Notes: generated by a model from the letters alone, not told the origin. A stretch of 64,000 nucleotides of DNA from CADEED01 sp963839685 (GCA_963839685.1 CAWIVS010000012.1:868001-932000), one strand, 5' to 3'; counted from the stretch's first letter, positions 1-11,046 are shown. Translations and numbers: made by a program.

Positions 1-219
1 TGCAACGCGCGGCGACATTTCGATGAACCTGGGCGGAAGTGTTTGCGTTCGTCTGGTGTTCGCACTTACGCCATGCCAACCAGACAGGTGTGAGTACGAG
101 GCTCGCCAAAAGAACGCCCCCGACAGGTGTCTTTGGCGTTTAACAGTGCCTCTGTTACCCTGCGCGCCCCCTAAACCCGGCTCTCGCCCCTCCTTCCCGG
201 CGCTAAGCCCCTGAGTTCT

Positions 220-2051
<1,832 letters not shown>

Positions 2052-2078
2052 TCGCCCGCCGCGCAGTAACGGCGGCGC

Positions 2079-2096
2079 CGGCACCCTTAGGTGCCG
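2079..2096 (+). terminator. Short hairpin after typA
   Basis: A 7-bp perfect inverted repeat (CGGCACC, loop CTTA, GGTGCCG) lies 28 nt after the typA stop. No T-run follows, so terminator function is uncertain. Confidence 0.3.
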
Positions 2097-2232
2097 CGTA
2101 TCGGTGTAGCACGTGACGCACTTCGCGAAACCTGCCGGCCGGCTCCCTGCAGTTAACTTTTTCCCGGGTTGTTAGTCACAGAACCGCCGGGCTTCATTAT
2201 TTGGGCGCGCGAGCCGGGCGTAGTCTGGGGGC

Positions 2233-2550
2233 GTGAACAAACCGGGTGACAACAAGGCGGGCGCTAACAAGCCGGCCAAAAAGTGGCACGCGGTCATGGT
2301 GGTGCTGAACGGCTCGAGTTGTGCGGCCGCCGCCCTGTGCCGGAATTCACGCTTTCTGGCGGGCGAAGCCCCAAGGCTGCCACTGCCCGACTGCCCGCAC
2401 CCGGCCGAGTGCCGCTGCACCTTTCGCCACTTCGAGGATCGCCGCAACGGTCCGCGGCGCACCGAGGAGATCGGCGGGGGACTGCAGGCAGACAAGCCGG
2501 AAGTCAATCGCCGCAAATCACGGGGCCGACGCGCGCGCGACCGCGTCTAG
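2233..2550 (+). CDS. Small conserved hypothetical protein with Cys/His-DRR motif
   Basis: A 105-aa protein starting at GTG 2233. The N-terminus is Lys/Gly/Asn-rich and disordered-looking. It is followed by a hydrophobic patch with two Cys (about residues 22-36) and a compact motif CPHPAECRCTFRHFEDRR (about residues 55-72), then GPRR and a basic tail. The clustered Cys and His before DRR look like a small metal-binding or structural knuckle. I recall similar C-x-C...H-x-DRR proteins in other Gammaproteobacteria, but none with a known role. Its stop overlaps the stop of the convergent SIMPL fragment by 4 nt. Function is unknown. Confidence 0.7.
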   Translation: MNKPGDNKAGANKPAKKWHAVMVVLNGSSCAAAALCRNSRFLAGEAPRLPLPDCPHPAECRCTFRHFEDRRNGPRRTEEIGGGLQADKPEVNRRKSRGRRARDRV

Positions 2551-2933
2551 CGATCTATTCGGTAATCGACGGTCACCACCACGCGCGCGATCTTGTCGAC
2601 CGTGGACTTGTCGTAGGTGCCGCCCCAATCGCTGACGTCGGAATTGGCGCCCGCGGGCAGGATGTAGAACGCACCCTGTGAAGCGGAACGCATCGGCCCG
2701 ACCTTCACGTCGCCATTCTTGGCGAACTCAGCCGCCCGCACGCGCGAGTTCTGCATCGCCGCGCCGATGAGCGACATCTTCACGTCTTCGAGATTCGAGA
2801 CCAGGAACTGCGGCTGCCCATAACTCACCGGATGTCCGTCGGCCTGGAACTGCACGATGGCCTTGGAGGCGGCGATGATGCGCGCAATGTCAGTGGTGTT
2901 GAGCGTGACGGATTGGCGCGCCCAGCACGGCAA
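2547..2933 (-). pseudogene. C-terminal fragment of a SIMPL-domain (DUF541) protein
   Basis: The reading frame encodes about 125 residues matching the C-terminal half of periplasmic SIMPL-domain proteins: QSVTLNTTDIARI, QPQFLVSNLEDVK, SASQGAF and a final RVVVTVDYRID. Family members are about 230-250 aa with a signal peptide. Here the N-terminal half is absent. Upstream on this strand only about 120 bp remain before the divergent DUF4440 gene, and no frame there resembles SIMPL sequence. The apparent TTG start is preceded by an in-frame stop. This looks like a real truncation rather than a single indel, so I call it a decayed gene. Confidence 0.7.
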
Positions 2934-3057
2934 TCACCTGTTAGTTAGCCTGCAGCTCGGACTCGCCCGGTACGGAAAAGTTCGGCTCGCCGCGACATTG
3001 ACTTGCGGTGCTGGCGCGCGTGAAGTACCGCCAGGCGAGGCGCAGGGAACCTGACCC

Positions 3058-3487
3058 ATGAAAATCCGCATGTTGATACTGGCGTTGCTGTTCGCATCCG
3101 TTTCGCTGGCGGCGACGTTGTCCGTGGAGGAGGAATTGATAGGTATGGAAATCGCCTGGGGCGATGCGCTGGTCAAGCGGGACCATGCGGCCCTGGAAAG
3201 CATGATCGCCGACGAATACTTCGGCACCGACTCGGGCGGCAGTACGTCCAACAAGGAACAGGAAATCTCCGCCTCGAAATCCGGTGACTTCATGGTTCAG
3301 TCATCCAAGTTCAGCGAATTGAAAGTCCGTGTGTACGGCGACGTCGCCACGGTGACCGGATCAATCTGATAGCCGCGGCGTACCGGGGCGGAACGTAGGT
3401 GGCAGGTACCGCTTCTCCAATGTGTTCGTGAAGCGTGACGGCAGATGGCAATGCGTCCTGGCGCACTCGAGCCATATACGTCACTGA
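3058..3487 (+). CDS. DUF4440/NTF2-like secreted protein (frameshifted)
   Basis: It starts at ATG 3058 with a signal peptide (MKIRMLILALLFASVSLAA). The mature part follows the DUF4440/SnoaL pattern: EEELIGMEIAWGDALVKRD, then ADEYFGTD, then VYGDVATVTGS. This frame stops at 3369. A second frame, entered between about 3366 and 3394, continues with GGRYRFSNVFVKRDGRWQ and ends HSSHIRH at 3487, which is the typical DUF4440 C-terminus. The span of 430 nt is one base over a codon multiple. The family has a cone-like fold with no single function; members include ketosteroid-isomerase-like enzymes and binding proteins. Confidence 0.7.
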
Positions 3488-3511
3488 CAGCCGTCCCGTC
3501 CAGGAGTGCGG

Positions 3512-3985
3512 ATGTGGCAAACTCGCGCCATGTTCGGCATCGACCTGCAGACCGAAAACGTTGCAAAGCTGATCCAGCTGGCGCTGGGCCCGGTGTTCCT
3601 GCTCTCGGGCGTGGGCATCACGCTGAGCATGCTGACCGCGCGGCTGGCGCGCATCGTCGATCGCGCCCGCGCGCTCGAGGACCGGCGCGACGCCGCGACC
3701 GACACGGCCAAAGTCGTGGCCATCGATGAGGACCTCAAGTTCATCGTGCGACGCACGCGCTACATCAACAGCGCCATAGCTCTGTCCACCACTTCCGCGT
3801 TCCTCACGGCGCTGGTAGTGACCATGCTGTTCGCCAGCGCCTTCTCGCCACTCAATATCGGCGTGGCGATCGCGGCGACTTTCGTGGCTTCGCTGGCCTG
3901 CCTTTCCTTGTCCTTCCTGATGTTCCTGATCGAGGTGCGCATCGCCACCCGCTCACTGCGCATCGGCGGCAAGATACGACTCTGA
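3512..3985 (+). CDS. DUF2721 family membrane protein
   Basis: Two hydrophobic helices flank a basic helix: LIQLALGPVFLLSGVGITL near the N-terminus, the family signature LTARLARIVDRARALED, then a long hydrophobic C-terminal pair from about residue 85. This order is typical of the uncharacterised DUF2721 inner-membrane proteins. I chose ATG 3512 because AGGAG ends 5 nt upstream; ATG 3530 is also possible. The stop overlaps the ATG of the cyclophilin gene (3985), suggesting coupled translation. Function is unknown. Confidence 0.8.
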   Translation: MWQTRAMFGIDLQTENVAKLIQLALGPVFLLSGVGITLSMLTARLARIVDRARALEDRRDAATDTAKVVAIDEDLKFIVRRTRYINSAIALSTTSAFLTALVVTMLFASAFSPLNIGVAIAATFVASLACLSLSFLMFLIEVRIATRSLRIGGKIRL

Positions 3986-4880
3986 TGCGCCTGCAAGTAC
4001 TGTCAACCGGTTGCCTGTTTGCCTGCGGCAGCGGCTTTCGCCATCGGCCCGAGCGATCGTGAAAAGCCGCCAACCACCGCGCAGGTGATGGAGGCGACTC
4101 AGCCTTCAGATTGGCGTCGACCCGATCCCGAGAACACGCTGTATCTCGATCTGCCGGCCGGCCGCGTGATCATCGAGCTCGCGCCGCGTTTTGCGCCCCA
4201 ACACGTCGCGAACATCAAGACCCTGGCGCGCGAGAAGTTCTTCGACGGCCTGCCAGTGGCACGGGTGCAGGACAACTTCGTGGCGCAATGGGGCGACGTC
4301 GACAAGACCAGGCCCATCGAGGCCGCGGGGCGCAAGCTGCCCGACGAGACCGTCATCGCGTGGAGCAAGTCGCTGCCGATCATCAAACTACCGGACGCCG
4401 ACGGATATGCACCTGAGACCGGCTGGCTCGACGGGTTTCCGGTCGGCGTCGAACGCAAGCCTTCGGGCCAGGTGTGGATGACCCATTGTTACGGCACCCT
4501 CGGCGTGGGCCGCGAGAACTGGCCGGACACCGGCAGCGGCGCCGAGCTGTATGTCGTGATCGGCCAGGCGCCGCGGCAGCTGGATCGCAACATCGTGGTC
4601 GCCGGGCGCGTGCTGCGCGGGATCGAGTGGCTATCGGCGCTGCCGCGCGCCAGCGGCGCGCAAGGCTTCTATGAAAAGCCCGAACAACGCACGCCGATCA
4701 CGTCGCGCCGTGCTCGCGGCCGACCTTCCGGTATCCGAGCGTAGCGCCATCGAGGTGTTGCGCACCGACACCCCGCTGTTCACCAGATACGTCGAATCGC
4801 GTCGCAACCGCCGCGACGAGTGGTACCTGCGTCCCGCCGGCCACATCGACGTCTGCAACATTTCCGTCCCCGTTCGATAA
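3985..4880 (+). CDS. Periplasmic cyclophilin-type peptidyl-prolyl isomerase (two frameshifts)
   Basis: Cyclophilins interconvert cis and trans prolyl bonds during protein folding. The core reads YLDLPAGRVIIELAPRFAPQ, FFDGLPVARVQDNFVAQWGD (cyclophilin FxRV/FxxQxGD pattern), then TGSGAELYVVIGQAPRQLD. The gene is split over three frames. ATG 3985 opens a signal peptide (MRLQVLSTGCLFA). After a shift near 4013-4020 the sequence LPAAAAFA continues it. A second shift near 4690-4720 leads to VRxxDLPVSERSAIEVLRTD and the end WYLRPAGHIDVC..., stopping at 4880. The net length is +2, consistent with two single-base insertions. The start overlaps the DUF2721 stop. Confidence 0.8.
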
Positions 4881-4916
4881 TAAACAGGGGCGACATCAAG
4901 TAGAATCCGCGCCCCT

Positions 4917-5640
4917 ATGGGACGCATTTTCGAAGTACGCAAGCACACGATGTTCGCGCGCTGGGACCGCATGGCCAAGCAGTTCGCGCGCGTCGCCAAG
5001 GACATCAACATGGCCGTCAAGGCCGGCGGCGCCGATGTCGGCTCCAACCCGGCGCTGCGCCGCGCGGTGCAGAACGCGCGCCACGTCAACATGCCGAAGG
5101 ACAAGGTCGAAGCCGCGATCAAGCGCGCTCTCGGCAAGGACGCGACCGCGTACGAACAGATCATCTACGAAGGCTATGCGCCGCACGGCGTCGCTGTCAT
5201 CGTCGAAGCCGCGACTGACAACGCGACGCGCACCGTGGCGCAGGTGCGCGCGATCTTCTCCAAGGCCGGCGGCAACCTGGCGACGGCCGGCAGCGTGGCA
5301 TTCCAGTTCCGCAAGATGGGCGTGTTCCGCCTGAATCCCGACCGGCATCGATCACGACGATCTCGAGCTGTATCTCATCGATCATGGCCTCGACGAAATG
5401 GGCGACAGCACCGGCGAGAAGGGTGAACCGCAGATCGTGGCGCGTTGCCTGTTCGCCGAATTCGGCCACATGCAGGAGGCGCTCGAAAAGCGCGGCATCC
5501 ACCCGGTGTTGGCGACGCATGAATTCATCTGCACCACACCCATCGAACTACCCGAGGCCCAGGCCACCGAGGTGCTGCAGATGGTCGATGCACTCGAACA
5601 GAATGATGACGTGCAGAACGTCTATCATTCGCTCGTCTAG
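4917..5640 (+). CDS. yebC: YebC/PmpR family protein (one frameshift)
   Basis: YebC-family proteins were annotated as transcriptional regulators. More recent work links the family to relief of ribosome stalling. Typical sequence is present: FARVAKDINMAVKAGGADVGSNP, NMPKDKVEAAIKRALG, YEGYAPHGVAVIVEAATDN and the C-terminal IELPEAQATEVLQMVDALE. The frame changes near 5338-5343. Removing one C from the CC in GACCGG restores NPDGIDHDDLELYLIDHG, and the whole span then encodes about 240 aa, the usual length. The insertion is therefore probably a sequence error. Confidence 0.93.
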
Positions 5641-5652
5641 GCTGTCTTCAAC

Positions 5653-6219
5653 GTGGACACCATCGAAGCGTTGACCACGCGCAGCAGCGCCAAAGCCTAC
5701 GGCGACATGTCGCCGACCCGTGACCACCTCGACGTCATCCTGCACGCCGCGGTGCGCGCGCCCGATCACGGACGCCTGCGACCGTGGCGATTCATGCTGA
5801 TAGAAGGAAACCAGCGCAAGAAGTTCGGAGACATCCTCGCGGCATCGGCGCTGCGCCGGACGCCGGCTTTGTCCGCGGGCGACCTGCAGCGCGAACACGA
5901 CAAGGCCATGCGCGCTCCGCTCATCATCCTGGTGGCGTGCCGCATCGTGCCGGGCACCAAGGTGCCGGTCATCGAGCAGATCCTGGCCGCGGGTGCGGCT
6001 GCGCAGAACATCCTGCTTGGCCTGCACAATTTCGGCTATGCCGCTGCCTGGAAAACCGGCGAGGCCGCGTACGATCCCGAAGTGAAGAAGTCGCTTGGGT
6101 TAGCCGTCGACGATCACATCGTCGCGTTCATCTATGCGGGCGGCGGGCTCGGCGCGTTGTTCACTCCGGGCAAGCCTGCAACCGTGCAGGACGCAATGCT
6201 GGAGTTTCCGGCTGGCTAA
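5653..6219 (+). CDS. YdjA-like nitroreductase family protein
   Basis: A 188-aa FMN-dependent nitroreductase-fold protein starting at GTG 5653, 12 nt after yebC. The N-terminal TRSSAKAYGDMSP and RAPDHGRLRPWRF segments are the flavin-phosphate binding pattern of the compact YdjA subgroup. AAGAAAQNILLGLHNFGYAAAWKTG is the central helix, and a Gly-rich YAGGGLGALFTPGKP loop follows. Such enzymes reduce nitro or quinone-like compounds with NAD(P)H; the substrate cannot be read from sequence. Its stop overlaps the stop of the convergent membrane-protein gene by 3 nt. Confidence 0.88.
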   Translation: MDTIEALTTRSSAKAYGDMSPTRDHLDVILHAAVRAPDHGRLRPWRFMLIEGNQRKKFGDILAASALRRTPALSAGDLQREHDKAMRAPLIILVACRIVPGTKVPVIEQILAAGAAAQNILLGLHNFGYAAAWKTGEAAYDPEVKKSLGLAVDDHIVAFIYAGGGLGALFTPGKPATVQDAMLEFPAG

Positions 6220-6683
6220 CTGCGTGGCCTGAACCAGTCGCCGCTCGAAAAGTACAACAGGTGCAGCGCGACGAAGTTCATGACCAGCGGCAAGATGCGT
6301 GTCAGCAGGTAGTTCGTGCCCAGAAAAATGTCCCACAGGTCGGGGTCTTGACGCCAGACGTAGCCAATGGCCCAGCACAGTCGTGCAAAAGTCACCAGCA
6401 CGAGCATGAGCAGCACGAGCCGCGCCCACCCTCTTCGCTGCGCGATCTGATGGCAGATCACGCCTAACAGCGTGAACTCCACGGCAAACATTGCCACGCC
6501 GCGAGGATTCGCCACGTAGAAATTCGCTGCGTACAGGCCCTTCAGGATCGCTAACAACATGATCAGCAGCGCACCGACTATGAGACCGATCGCGATGTGC
6601 ACGTTGCGCGGACGTGCCGGTATTTCCGGTTCCGGGGGATCAACAAGCGCGGCGCCTGTTGTCTTGTAGTTATCGTTGGTCAT
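6216..6683 (-). CDS. Four-helix hypothetical membrane protein at the end of the liu operon
   Basis: A 155-aa protein starting at ATG 6683, which lies inside the last codons of the carboxylase gene (14-nt overlap), so translation is probably coupled. After a polar, Pro-rich N-terminus come about four hydrophobic segments: IAIGLIVGALLIMLLAILKG, GVAMFAVEFTLLGVICH, LVLLMLVLVTFARLCWAIGYVW and LPLVMNFVALHLLYF. I recognise no family with a known function. The position suggests co-expression with leucine catabolism, but a role there is only an inference. Confidence 0.75.
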   Translation of the reverse strand: MTNDNYKTTGAALVDPPEPEIPARPRNVHIAIGLIVGALLIMLLAILKGLYAANFYVANPRGVAMFAVEFTLLGVICHQIAQRRGWARLVLLMLVLVTFARLCWAIGYVWRQDPDLWDIFLGTNYLLTRILPLVMNFVALHLLYFSSGDWFRPRS

Positions 6684-8559
6684 GGCCTGAGGCGAACACC
6701 AGCAGCTGATCGCCTTCGCGCACCTGCTCACCCACCGAGCACAGCAGCCGTTCCACGGTTCCGGCCGCGGGTGCGGTGAGCGTGTGCTCCATTTTCATGG
6801 CCTCGATGATGAGCAGCGCCGCACCACGCGCGACCGTGTCACCGGCCTTCACCAGAACCTCGAGTACGCGCCCGGGCATCGGGGCCGTGACGCCTCCGTG
6901 CGTATCGGCGACCGGGGACGTCGGCAGGTAGGGATCGAGGTAATGGAAGACGTGATGCGCACCAGCACGGAATACGTGAATGGCAGACGGCCCACGGTAG
7001 ACGATGCCGGTCGAGGGAGCGTCGGCGGCAAAGTCCACGCGCACGTCCTGCTCCGCGTCACCGCAGCGCAGGCGCACGGCGCGCACCGAACGCGCGCCCA
7101 ACCTCCATCCGGACGCATCGCCCCAGGGGCTCGCGTCGCCGCTCGCGATTCCCAGCGCGGCGCGGGCAGCCAGTTCCCAGGCAATTTGCGGTGGTGAGAC
7201 CGGCGCGGGGAACAGGTGCTCGCGCTCGCGCTCGATGAGCGCCGTGTCGAGCCGCGCTTCAACGAATGAAGCGACGCGGGTGAGTCGATGCAGGAACTCG
7301 ATATTGGTCTGCACGCCGGCCACGTGGTACTCAGCCAGCGCCGTGCGCAGTCGCCCGATGGCTTCGGTGCGATCGGCGCCATGCACGACGAGCTTGGCAA
7401 TCATTGGGTCATAGAAAGGAGTGATCGGGTCCCCCTGCCGCACCCCGGTGTCGATCCTCACCTCGCGCGACGTCACCGGCGTCGACAGGTACTCGAGTGT
7501 GCCGATGGATGGCAGGAACTCCCGGGCCGGATCCTCGGCGTAGACGCGCGCCTCGATGGCGTGGCCGCTCAGCGTCAGCTCGTCCTGGCGTCGCGGCAAT
7601 GGCTCACCGGCGGCGACGCGCAGCTGCCACTCGACCAGGTCGAGACCGGTGATCATCTCCGTGACCGGGTGCTCCACCTGCAGGCGCGTGTTCATTTCCA
7701 TGAAATAGAACGCGCCGTCGGGCGCTGCGATGAATTCCACCGTGCCGGCGCCGACGTAGTTCACCGCGCGCGCTGCCGCCACCGCAGCTTCACCCATCTG
7801 GCGCCGCCGTTGCGCCGTCATGCCGGGCGCCGGCGCCTCTTCGATGACCTTCTGGTGACGGCGCTGCACCGAGCAATCCCGCTCGAATAGATAGACCATG
7901 TTGCCATGCGTGTCGCCAAACACCTGGACTTCGATGTGCCGCGCCGGGCTCAGGTACTTTTCGACCAGCACATGGTCATCGCCGAAACTCGCCTGGGCTT
8001 CGCGCCGGCAGCTGGCGAGCGCCGCCGCGAAATCTGCTTCGCGATCCACGCGGCGCATTCCCTTGCCGCCGCCGCCGGCCACCGCCTTGATGAGCACCGG
8101 GAAGCCGATACGACGCGCCTCCTCCAGCAGAAACTCCGCCTCCTGGCGCTGGCCGTGATAACCGGGCGTGAGCGGCACACCGGCCTTCTCCATGAGCGCT
8201 TTGGCCGCGGACTTCGAGCCCATGGCCGCGATGGCTTCGGGGGTCGGGCCCACGAACACCACGCCGGCATCACCGCAGGCACGGGCGAATTCCGCGTTCT
8301 CGGACAGGAAGCCGTAGCCGGGATGAATCGCCCCGGCGCGCGTCTGCCGCGCGGCGTCGAGAATCACTTCGCCACGCAGGTAACTTTCCTGCGGGCGCGC
8401 GCCGCCGATGTGCACCGCCTCGTCGCAGGCGGCAACATGCGCGGCATGGGCGTCCGCGTCGGAGTACACCGCAACGGTGCTGATTCCCAGGCGCCGCGCC
8501 GTGCGCGCGACGCGGCAGGCGATTTCGCCCCGGTTGGCGATCAGCAGCTTGCCGAACAT
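6670..8559 (-). CDS. liuD: 3-methylcrotonyl-CoA carboxylase, biotin-carrying alpha subunit
   Basis: This subunit carboxylates biotin with ATP and bicarbonate and carries the biotin that passes CO2 to 3-methylcrotonyl-CoA in leucine breakdown. Domains in order: biotin carboxylase N-terminal (MFGKLLIANRGEIACRV), ATP-grasp with the glycine-rich AVAGGGGKGMRRV loop, the FIEMNTRLQVEHPVTE-type motif (here YFMEMNTRLQVEHPVTE), a carboxylase C-terminal domain, and a biotinyl domain with EAMKM (biotinylated Lys about 589). The length of 629 aa fits MCC-alpha rather than propionyl-CoA carboxylase. That choice also rests on the neighbouring liuB, liuC and liuA. Confidence 0.93.
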   Translation of the reverse strand: MFGKLLIANRGEIACRVARTARRLGISTVAVYSDADAHAAHVAACDEAVHIGGARPQESYLRGEVILDAARQTRAGAIHPGYGFLSENAEFARACGDAGVVFVGPTPEAIAAMGSKSAAKALMEKAGVPLTPGYHGQRQEAEFLLEEARRIGFPVLIKAVAGGGGKGMRRVDREADFAAALASCRREAQASFGDDHVLVEKYLSPARHIEVQVFGDTHGNMVYLFERDCSVQRRHQKVIEEAPAPGMTAQRRRQMGEAAVAAARAVNYVGAGTVEFIAAPDGAFYFMEMNTRLQVEHPVTEMITGLDLVEWQLRVAAGEPLPRRQDELTLSGHAIEARVYAEDPAREFLPSIGTLEYLSTPVTSREVRIDTGVRQGDPITPFYDPMIAKLVVHGADRTEAIGRLRTALAEYHVAGVQTNIEFLHRLTRVASFVEARLDTALIEREREHLFPAPVSPPQIAWELAARAALGIASGDASPWGDASGWRLGARSVRAVRLRCGDAEQDVRVDFAADAPSTGIVYRGPSAIHVFRAGAHHVFHYLDPYLPTSPVADTHGGVTAPMPGRVLEVLVKAGDTVARGAALLIIEAMKMEHTLTAPAAGTVERLLCSVGEQVREGDQLLVFASGHDQR

Positions 8560-8571
8560 GGTGCTATGCCT

Positions 8572-9372
8572 TTACGACTTTTTTGGAGGCGCCCAGGCCG
8601 GCGCGCGCTTCTCGAGGAATGCGCCGATGCCTTCGCGCCCTTCGGCAGAGACGCGTGCGTCGGCGATGCACTTGGCCGTGGCCGCGAGCAACACATCGTC
8701 CATCGGCGCCTCCACCACGTCGGCCAGCAACCGCTTGGTGGCGGCCAGCGCCGCGGGACTCGCCCCCAGCAACTGCTGCACCAGGCGTTCGACTTGGGCG
8801 TCGAGCGCCTGAGGCGCGACGATCTCATGCACCAGGCCGAGTTCCAGGGCACGCGCCGCGTCGAACTTCTCCGCGGTGAGCATGTAACGCGCCGCCTGGC
8901 GGGCACCCATGGCGCGCACCACGTGCGGCGATATGGTGGCGGCCACCAGCCCGAGCTTCACTTCCGACAGGATGAAATTCGCCGCAGCCGCCGCCACGAC
9001 GATGTCGCAGGCCGCCGCCAGCCCGACGCCACCGCCGAACGCATCGCCCTGGACGCGGCCGACCACCGGCCGCGAGCATGAATGCACGGCGTGAAACATG
9101 CGTGCGACTTTCAGCGCGTCGGCGTGATTGTCGGCGTGACTGAAGGAGGCCATGGAACGCATCCAGTTGAGATCGGCCCCGGCGCAAAATGCCGGCCCAC
9201 GCGAAGCCACGACCACGACACGCGTGTCCGGCGACGCTTCCACGTCCGCGAAAGCGTTGGCGATGTCCGCCACCAGCGCATCATTGAAGGCGTTGCGCAC
9301 CTCGGGCCGATTGAGCCAGAGCCAGCGCGCGGCGCCGCGTTGTTCGACTTCGATGTGTCTATAGGCGCTCAT
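8572..9372 (-). CDS. liuC: Methylglutaconyl-CoA hydratase (enoyl-CoA hydratase family)
   Basis: A 266-aa crotonase-fold protein. It shows the oxyanion-hole segments RGPAFCAGADLNWM and GDAFGGGVGLAAACDIVVA, followed by FILSEVKLGLVAATISPHVV with the catalytic Glu region. Between the two MCC subunit genes it most likely hydrates 3-methylglutaconyl-CoA to HMG-CoA, the step after carboxylation. It starts 15 nt after the liuB stop and ends 12 nt before liuD, so the three genes form one operon. Generic enoyl-CoA hydratase activity cannot be excluded from sequence alone. Confidence 0.9.
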   Translation of the reverse strand: MSAYRHIEVEQRGAARWLWLNRPEVRNAFNDALVADIANAFADVEASPDTRVVVVASRGPAFCAGADLNWMRSMASFSHADNHADALKVARMFHAVHSCSRPVVGRVQGDAFGGGVGLAAACDIVVAAAAANFILSEVKLGLVAATISPHVVRAMGARQAARYMLTAEKFDAARALELGLVHEIVAPQALDAQVERLVQQLLGASPAALAATKRLLADVVEAPMDDVLLAATAKCIADARVSAEGREGIGAFLEKRAPAWAPPKKS

Positions 9373-9387
9373 TCGTACTGCGTCCGC

Positions 9388-11002
9388 TCACATCCGAAAG
9401 ACGCCGAAGCGTGTCTCTGGAATCGGCATCCTGACACTTAACCCCAGGCCCAGCGCCAGGCAGCGGCGCGTGTCGACAGGATCGATTACTCCGTCGTCCC
9501 ACAGCCGCGCGGTGGCGTAATAAGGATTGCCCTGCGCTTCGTATTGCTCGCGAATCGGGGACTTGAAGGACGCTTCCTCCTCGGCGCTCCAGGCGCCGCC
9601 CTTCGCCTCGATGGCATCACGCCGCACGGTGGCCAGCACGTTGGCGGCCTGCTCGCCACCCATGACGGAGATGCGGGAGTTCGGCCAGGTCCACAGGAAA
9701 CGTGGCGCGTATGCGCGTCCGCACATGCCGTAGTTGCCCGCGCCGAAGCTCCCGCCGACGATGACAGTGAATTTCGGCACGCGTGCGCAGGCCACGGCGG
9801 TGACCATCTTGGCGCCATGGCGCGCGATGCCCTCGTTCTCGTATTTCTTGCCGACCATGAAACCAGTGATGTTCTGCAGGAACACCAGCGGCACGCGCCG
9901 CTGACAACACAGTTCGATGAAGTGTGCGCCCTTCTGTGCGGATTCGGAAAACAGGATGCCATTGTTGGCGAGAATGCCGACCGGCATGCCATGGATGCGC
10001 GCGAAGCCGGTCACCAGCGTGGCGCCGAATCGCGCCTTCCATTCCTCCAGGTTGCTGCCGTCGACGATGCGGGCGATGATTTCGCGCGCGTCGTAGGGCT
10101 TGCGCGTGTCGGTGGGAATGAGGCCGTAGAGTTCCTCGGCCGCGAACCTGGGCTCGTCAAAGCTTTGGGCTTGCCGGCAGTTCAACGGCAAGCGGGTCGC
10201 GCGGCAATCCGCCCACGATGCGTCGCGCGATCCCCAGCGCGTGGGAATCGTTTTCGGCGAGATGGTCCACCACGCCGGAAATCCTGGCGTGCACCTCGCC
10301 CCCGCCCAGCTCCTCGGCGCTCACGACTTCACCGGTGGCGGCCTTCACCAGCGGCGGGCCGCCCAGAAAAATCGTGCCCTGGTTGCGCACGATGATGGAT
10401 TCGTCGCTCATGGCGGGGACGTAGGCGCCGCCCGCGGTGCACGAGCCCATCACCACCGCGATTTGCGGAATACCCGCCGCCGACATGTTGGCCTGGTTGA
10501 AGAAGATGCGCCCGAAGTGTTCCTGGTCGGGAAACACCTCGTCCTGGCTGGGCAGGTGTGCACCGCCCGAGTCCACCAGGTACACGCAGGGCAGGCGGTG
10601 TTCTTCGGCCACGCGCTGGGCGCGCAGGTGCTTTTTCACGGAGACCGGGTAATACGTGCCGCCCTTCACCGTCGGGTCGTTGCACACCACCACGCACTCG
10701 CGCCCGGCGATGCGGCCAATGCCGGTGATGATGCCGGCGCCGGGCGACTCGTCGCCGTACATGCCGAAGGCGGCGAGCGGCGAGAGCTCGAGGAAAGGGG
10801 CGCCGGGGTCGAGCAGCATCTCGATGCGATCGCGGGGCAGCAATTTTCCGCGCCCGACGTGTTTGGCGCGGGCCGCCTCGCCGCCTCCCTGCGCGACCCG
10901 CCGCTGCCGGCTGCGCAATTCATCGACCAGCGCACGCATCGCGGCCTGGTTGACGGCGAATTCGGCACTTTTCCTATCGACTTTGGATTCCAGCACCGGC
11001 AT
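9388..11002 (-). CDS. liuB: 3-methylcrotonyl-CoA carboxylase beta subunit (one frameshift)
   Basis: This carboxyltransferase subunit moves CO2 from biotin to methylcrotonyl-CoA. The N-terminal half starts MPVLESKVDRKSAEF and has GGGEAARAKHVGRGKLLPRDR and VDSGGAHLPSQDEVFPD, typical of MCC-beta. The C-terminal half has IPTDTRKPYDAREIIARIVD and GGEQAANVLATV. The frames join near 10165-10185: removing one C from the CC before GGCAAGCC gives VELRQAQSFDEPRF in a single frame. The span is one base over a codon multiple, and about 538 aa is the usual length. No Shine-Dalgarno precedes ATG 11002, and a palindrome abuts it. Confidence 0.92.
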
Positions 11003-11003
11003 G

Positions 11004-11016
11004 ATTGTCGGACAAT
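11004..11016. promoter_or_regulatory. Candidate GntR/FadR-type operator between liuB and liuA
   Basis: ATTGTCGGACAAT is a 13-bp palindrome around a central G. Its core fits the FadR-subfamily consensus TNGTNNNACNA exactly. It sits in the 44-bp gap between the divergent liuB and liuA genes, one base from the liuB start codon. A FadR-type GntR gene is coupled to liuA. Binding is inferred. Confidence 0.6.
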
Positions 11017-11046
11017 AGTACAACCCGACATTTGAAGGCAAGCGAC

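Noticed and set aside
23..214. A 63-aa open frame before typA
   Set aside because: No ribosome-binding site, no family resemblance and a Pro/Arg/Cys-rich composition; probably non-coding leader. A short GTCTGGT/ACCAGAC inverted repeat inside it was also judged too weak to call.
2946..3057. The missing N-terminal half of the SIMPL gene in another frame
   Set aside because: None of the minus-strand frames here resembles the SIMPL N-terminus or a signal peptide.
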